This document shows positions 35,787 to 38,555 of a DNA stretch of 38,555 nt, piece after piece. The position numbers were made by a program, and so were the translations under genes. The number at the start of each line of letters is the position of its first letter. The stretch's first letter is position 1. The notes under the pieces were generated by a model that saw only the letters and a list, made by a program, of their open reading frames with translations, made no database searches and was not told the DNA's origin. Origin of the DNA: Rhodanobacter sp. L36 (lineage in GTDB: Bacteria > Pseudomonadota > Gammaproteobacteria > Xanthomonadales > Rhodanobacteraceae); contig NZ_LMUV01000003.1 in assembly GCF_009765755.1 (NCBI RefSeq), positions 1-38,555 of the forward strand. The letters run 5' to 3'.

Positions 35787-37619
35787 CTATTGCGCCAGCA
35801 TCTGCGCAACTTGCTCGGTCCGTGCGTGCACGACTCTTTCGTTGTCCGTCGCAGGCTTCGCATCGCGCGCAGCGGTCAATCGCTCCGCCAGCGGCTCGAC
35901 GACCACGGCCGGCAGGTTCGACCACTCAATGAACTGCTTATCCTTGAAGAACCAGTTCTTTTTCGCTCGCAGCGGCTTGAGGCCTTCCTTGAAGATCAGC
36001 TCATCGTCATTGGGCAGCTCCTTTATTTCCTGGGGGAGCATGAGCGCGCGCCTCTCCTCGTTGTAGCTGATCGACACCGAGCTGTTGCCGCTACCGCTGC
36101 TGCGGCTGCGGTTTTCTTTTCGAACGGTCTTGTAGCCCATCATCTCGCTGTATTCGTTGGCGTCGCTCTGCTCGCGCGGGGTGAAGACGATCTGGCAGCC
36201 GTGATTGGTGATGAAGTTCTGTGCGTCGTTGTCGCCGTACGTGGAACGCAATTGCGCGCGGCTTTGCACGATGCACAAATCGCGCACGCCGTAGCTGGCG
36301 GAGATGGAGATGCGCTTTGACCACACGTCGACCCTGCCCATCGCAGTGAATTCGTCCATGAGCATGAGCATCTGGTATTTGAGGCTTGGTTCCTCGCCTA
36401 GCTGCTTGCCAAGGTTGTTGCCGATCACGCTGCTGAAAAAGATATTGAGCAGCTTGCCGCTCTCATCCAGCTTGTTGGTGGGGATGATGATGTAGAGCGT
36501 CGTCGGCTGCTTGCGCAGGCTGAGGATGTCGAAGTCGGTCGCGTTGGTCGCAGCGGCAAGGGTGGGATTGAGGAATTGCTGCAGTGGCGCCTGCATGGTG
36601 GCGATGACGCTCGAAAACGTCTGTTCGGCGAGACCGGCGAGGTTGCCGAAAACCGTGCGTGTCTGTGTGCTGACATAGGGATAGTTCTTCGGCGCTGCGA
36701 TAATCTGCTTCAGCATCGCCAAGGTGCCTTGTCCATCCAGGCCGGACGACAATCGCAATATCCGTTCGAAGCTTGGAAAACTTTCAGCGGAATTCGACTT
36801 GGGCAATAGAACGTCGGGCACGCAAAAATGCTGGCATTGCTGCATATGGTGATCCCATGCCTCGAACATGTACGAAGCGAAGGCGGTGAACGCAGCGCGA
36901 CTCTGGCTGGTCCAGAAGGGGTCCTTGCCTGGCTCGTCCGGATAGAGAATGGCGGCGATGGTCTGAATTTCACCGAGCCGCTTGCCGGCGTTCATCCCAT
37001 CCAGGAGGGTGAACGGATTGAAGCGATCAGTACACCCTTGTTCGTCGTAAGGAGCCCATGTGTAGATGGATTGCCCCATCGCCAAGCGTCGGCCGCTGGT
37101 CAGTTTGCGCAGCTCACCCTTGAGATCCAGCACCACCATCGATTGCTGATAGGTGTGAAGTACGGGGACGGCGACACTGGTTGTCTTGCCGCTGCGAGTC
37201 GGCGCAATCATGATGACGTGCTGCGCGCCGTTGAGCCATAGGTGGCGGCCCCTGAAATTGCCGATGAGGATGCCCTGCGGAGTCTGCTTGAACAGCTCGT
37301 CTTTGCCGATGTCGCTGGCGTTCGCCAGGCTGGCATCGCCGTGCAGGGATTCGGCCCTGGCCTTGAACAGCGGGATGAGCAGCATCAGCCACGCCAGCAA
37401 CGGCGCGCCGAAGCCAATGCCTCCGGCCATTTTTATCTTGTCGGCGTAGGGCGCGATCTGAGGCAGATCGATTACGCGAACGTATTGCCACCACGTGTCC
37501 CAGGCCAGAGGCACTTGCACATGCAGCAGCATGGGCGTCAGCCAGCCAGCGAAGAACAAGCCTCCAATCAACGCGGCCAATAGCAACAGCACGGCAAGAA
37601 GTATTTTTCCTGCACTCAT
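35787..37619 (-). CDS. virD4: Type IV secretion coupling protein VirD4
   Basis: From the ATG at 37619, with AAGGA upstream, the gene encodes 610 residues. Two N-terminal membrane segments (ILLAVLLLLAALIGGLFFAGW and the later APLLAWLMLLIPLF) anchor the protein. Walker A is APTRSGKTTS and Walker B is LMLMDEFTAMG, as in the TraG/VirD4 family. It is the ATPase that recruits substrates to the secretion channel; in Xanthomonads it binds XVIPCD-bearing effectors. Gene order places it as the first gene of the minus-strand series leading to the immunity and effector genes. A TTGACA (37676-37671 on the minus strand) may be its -35. No virB gene is found in this window. Confidence 0.93.
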   Translation of the reverse strand: MSAGKILLAVLLLLAALIGGLFFAGWLTPMLLHVQVPLAWDTWWQYVRVIDLPQIAPYADKIKMAGGIGFGAPLLAWLMLLIPLFKARAESLHGDASLANASDIGKDELFKQTPQGILIGNFRGRHLWLNGAQHVIMIAPTRSGKTTSVAVPVLHTYQQSMVVLDLKGELRKLTSGRRLAMGQSIYTWAPYDEQGCTDRFNPFTLLDGMNAGKRLGEIQTIAAILYPDEPGKDPFWTSQSRAAFTAFASYMFEAWDHHMQQCQHFCVPDVLLPKSNSAESFPSFERILRLSSGLDGQGTLAMLKQIIAAPKNYPYVSTQTRTVFGNLAGLAEQTFSSVIATMQAPLQQFLNPTLAAATNATDFDILSLRKQPTTLYIIIPTNKLDESGKLLNIFFSSVIGNNLGKQLGEEPSLKYQMLMLMDEFTAMGRVDVWSKRISISASYGVRDLCIVQSRAQLRSTYGDNDAQNFITNHGCQIVFTPREQSDANEYSEMMGYKTVRKENRSRSSGSGNSSVSISYNEERRALMLPQEIKELPNDDELIFKEGLKPLRAKKNWFFKDKQFIEWSNLPAVVVEPLAERLTAARDAKPATDNERVVHARTEQVAQMLAQ

Positions 37620-37774
37620 CCTTGAGTTCCTTGTATTTATGGCAATGGTACTGCGCGGCACCAGGAGAATTGTCAATGCAGATCTAAGGACAGTTCGCTG
37701 TCGCATTGATCCAGCTTCGTCAACTCACGAAAGCACAGTCTATACACACAGGCGTCAGTGAGGCAGACGTTAGA

Positions 37775-38555
37775 ATGCCGTCACCGGTCAGCCAAGAGCC
37801 CGTCCGCATGAACGGTTTTTTCCGCACGTCGAAACACACGATCACGCTCGCCGCTTCCGGTTTCAGCGACGACGAGTTGATGACGCGCGCGGCGGCGCTG
37901 GCTTTTTATTCCGCGCTGTCGATGGCGCCGCTGCTGGTGCTGTTGATCTGGGCGTTGTCGCTGCTGCACAGCGGCTGGGATCTGAAACTCGTCGACACGC
38001 TCAACGGCGTGCTAGGCGCGCGCGCGGCGGATGCGGTGAAGGCGGTGATGGCGAATGCGAAGGAGCGACCGCACGCCGGCAACATCGCAGGACTTGTAGG
38101 TTTGGTGGTGACGCTGTTGGGCGCGTCGGCGGTGTTCGCGCAATTGCAGGGCACCTTGAATCGCGTGTGGGGCGTGCGTGCCAAACCGGGCGCGGCGGTC
38201 GGTGCGTGGTTGCGCACACGCGCGCATGCGTTGGCCTTGCTGATGGGCATCGCGTTTCTGCTGGTGGTGTCGTTTCTGCTCAGCGGCCTCATCCAGTTGC
38301 TGGTGCCGGGCAACACGATGGCCTGGCAGATCATCGAGGACGTGATCTCCGGCGCGGTGTTCGTGCTGGTGTTCGGTGCGATGTACAAGGTGTTGCCCGA
38401 CGCCATCATCGAATGGAGCGACGCGCTGGTCGGCGCGCTGCTCACGGCGGTGCTGTTCATCGCCGGGAAATTCCTGATCGGCCTGTACATCGATCACAGC
38501 AATGTCGGCGGCGCCTATGGTCCGGCCGGCGCGATCATCGTGCTGCTCACCTGGG
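37775..38555 (+). CDS. YihY/BrkB-family (UPF0761) membrane protein, partial
   Basis: Open from an ATG at 37775 (GAGG 11 bases upstream; an ATG at 37808 is the alternative), this frame runs off the right edge after about 260 residues. The N-terminal part has the family core TRAAALAFYSALSMAPLLVLLIWAL, then GLVVTLLGASAVFAQLQGTLNRVWG and at least four more membrane segments. The family includes BrkB-named proteins; their transport or membrane role is poorly defined. It diverges from virD4. The C-terminus is outside the window. Confidence 0.92.
   Translation, partial: MPSPVSQEPVRMNGFFRTSKHTITLAASGFSDDELMTRAAALAFYSALSMAPLLVLLIWALSLLHSGWDLKLVDTLNGVLGARAADAVKAVMANAKERPHAGNIAGLVGLVVTLLGASAVFAQLQGTLNRVWGVRAKPGAAVGAWLRTRAHALALLMGIAFLLVVSFLLSGLIQLLVPGNTMAWQIIEDVISGAVFVLVFGAMYKVLPDAIIEWSDALVGALLTAVLFIAGKFLIGLYIDHSNVGGAYGPAGAIIVLLTW

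Overview
The window looks like a chromosome segment of a Xanthomonadales bacterium, most likely Rhodanobacteraceae (Dyella, Rhodanobacter or Luteibacter type). This is inferred from high G+C coding bias, a katG-oxyR-ahpC-ahpD block, an alpha-amino-acid ester hydrolase of the Xanthomonas type, Xanthomonas-style attC sites, and an effector ending in a XVIPCD-like domain next to virD4. No tRNA, rRNA, CRISPR array or intact insertion sequence was seen.

Region 1 (1-1016) is the end of an integron gene-cassette array. Two complete attC sites and matching core half-sites delimit three minus-strand cassettes: one cut by the window edge, one secreted protein and one lipoprotein. No integrase gene follows on the attI side, so this is either a cluster of attC sites lacking an integrase or a scar.

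Region 2 (1211-6955) is a peroxide-defence block: a membrane-anchored hypothetical, katG, oxyR (reverse), ahpC and ahpD. Two four-part OxyR operators, upstream of katG and between oxyR and ahpC, sit at the same distance from their predicted -35/-10 elements. AhpC and AhpD carry the residue pattern of the mycobacterial pair; no ahpF is present.

Region 3 (7061-25224) is mostly housekeeping: an exported M1 aminopeptidase, a lipoprotein alpha/beta hydrolase, a 1380-residue membrane protein coupled to prmC, dxs, an iron-permease-family protein, an HNH nuclease, SapC, a GNAT acetyltransferase, an RNB ribonuclease, a DUF4105 membrane protein and a large lipoprotein lipase-like hydrolase. Many pairs are convergent and share strong terminators.

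Region 4 (25225-30119) is accessory and repeat-rich. It holds a helical protein of unknown function, a 42-bp minisatellite, a SUKH (SMI1/KNR4) immunity-like gene, an unknown 243-residue gene, a dispersed inverted repeat with 26-bp tandem units, and an alpha-amino-acid ester hydrolase.

Region 5 (30313-37619) is the most interesting part. It is a minus-strand series of tightly spaced or overlapping genes: virD4, a 28-codon ORF, a membrane protein fused to an immunity-like domain, a small 70-residue protein, a periplasmic protein, a frameshifted second copy of the small protein, a lipoprotein immunity protein, and a class-3 lipase effector with a C-terminal XVIPCD-like domain. This resembles an antibacterial type IV secretion (X-T4SS) toxin/immunity module, but no virB genes are in the window. 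The window ends inside a YihY/BrkB-family membrane protein gene.
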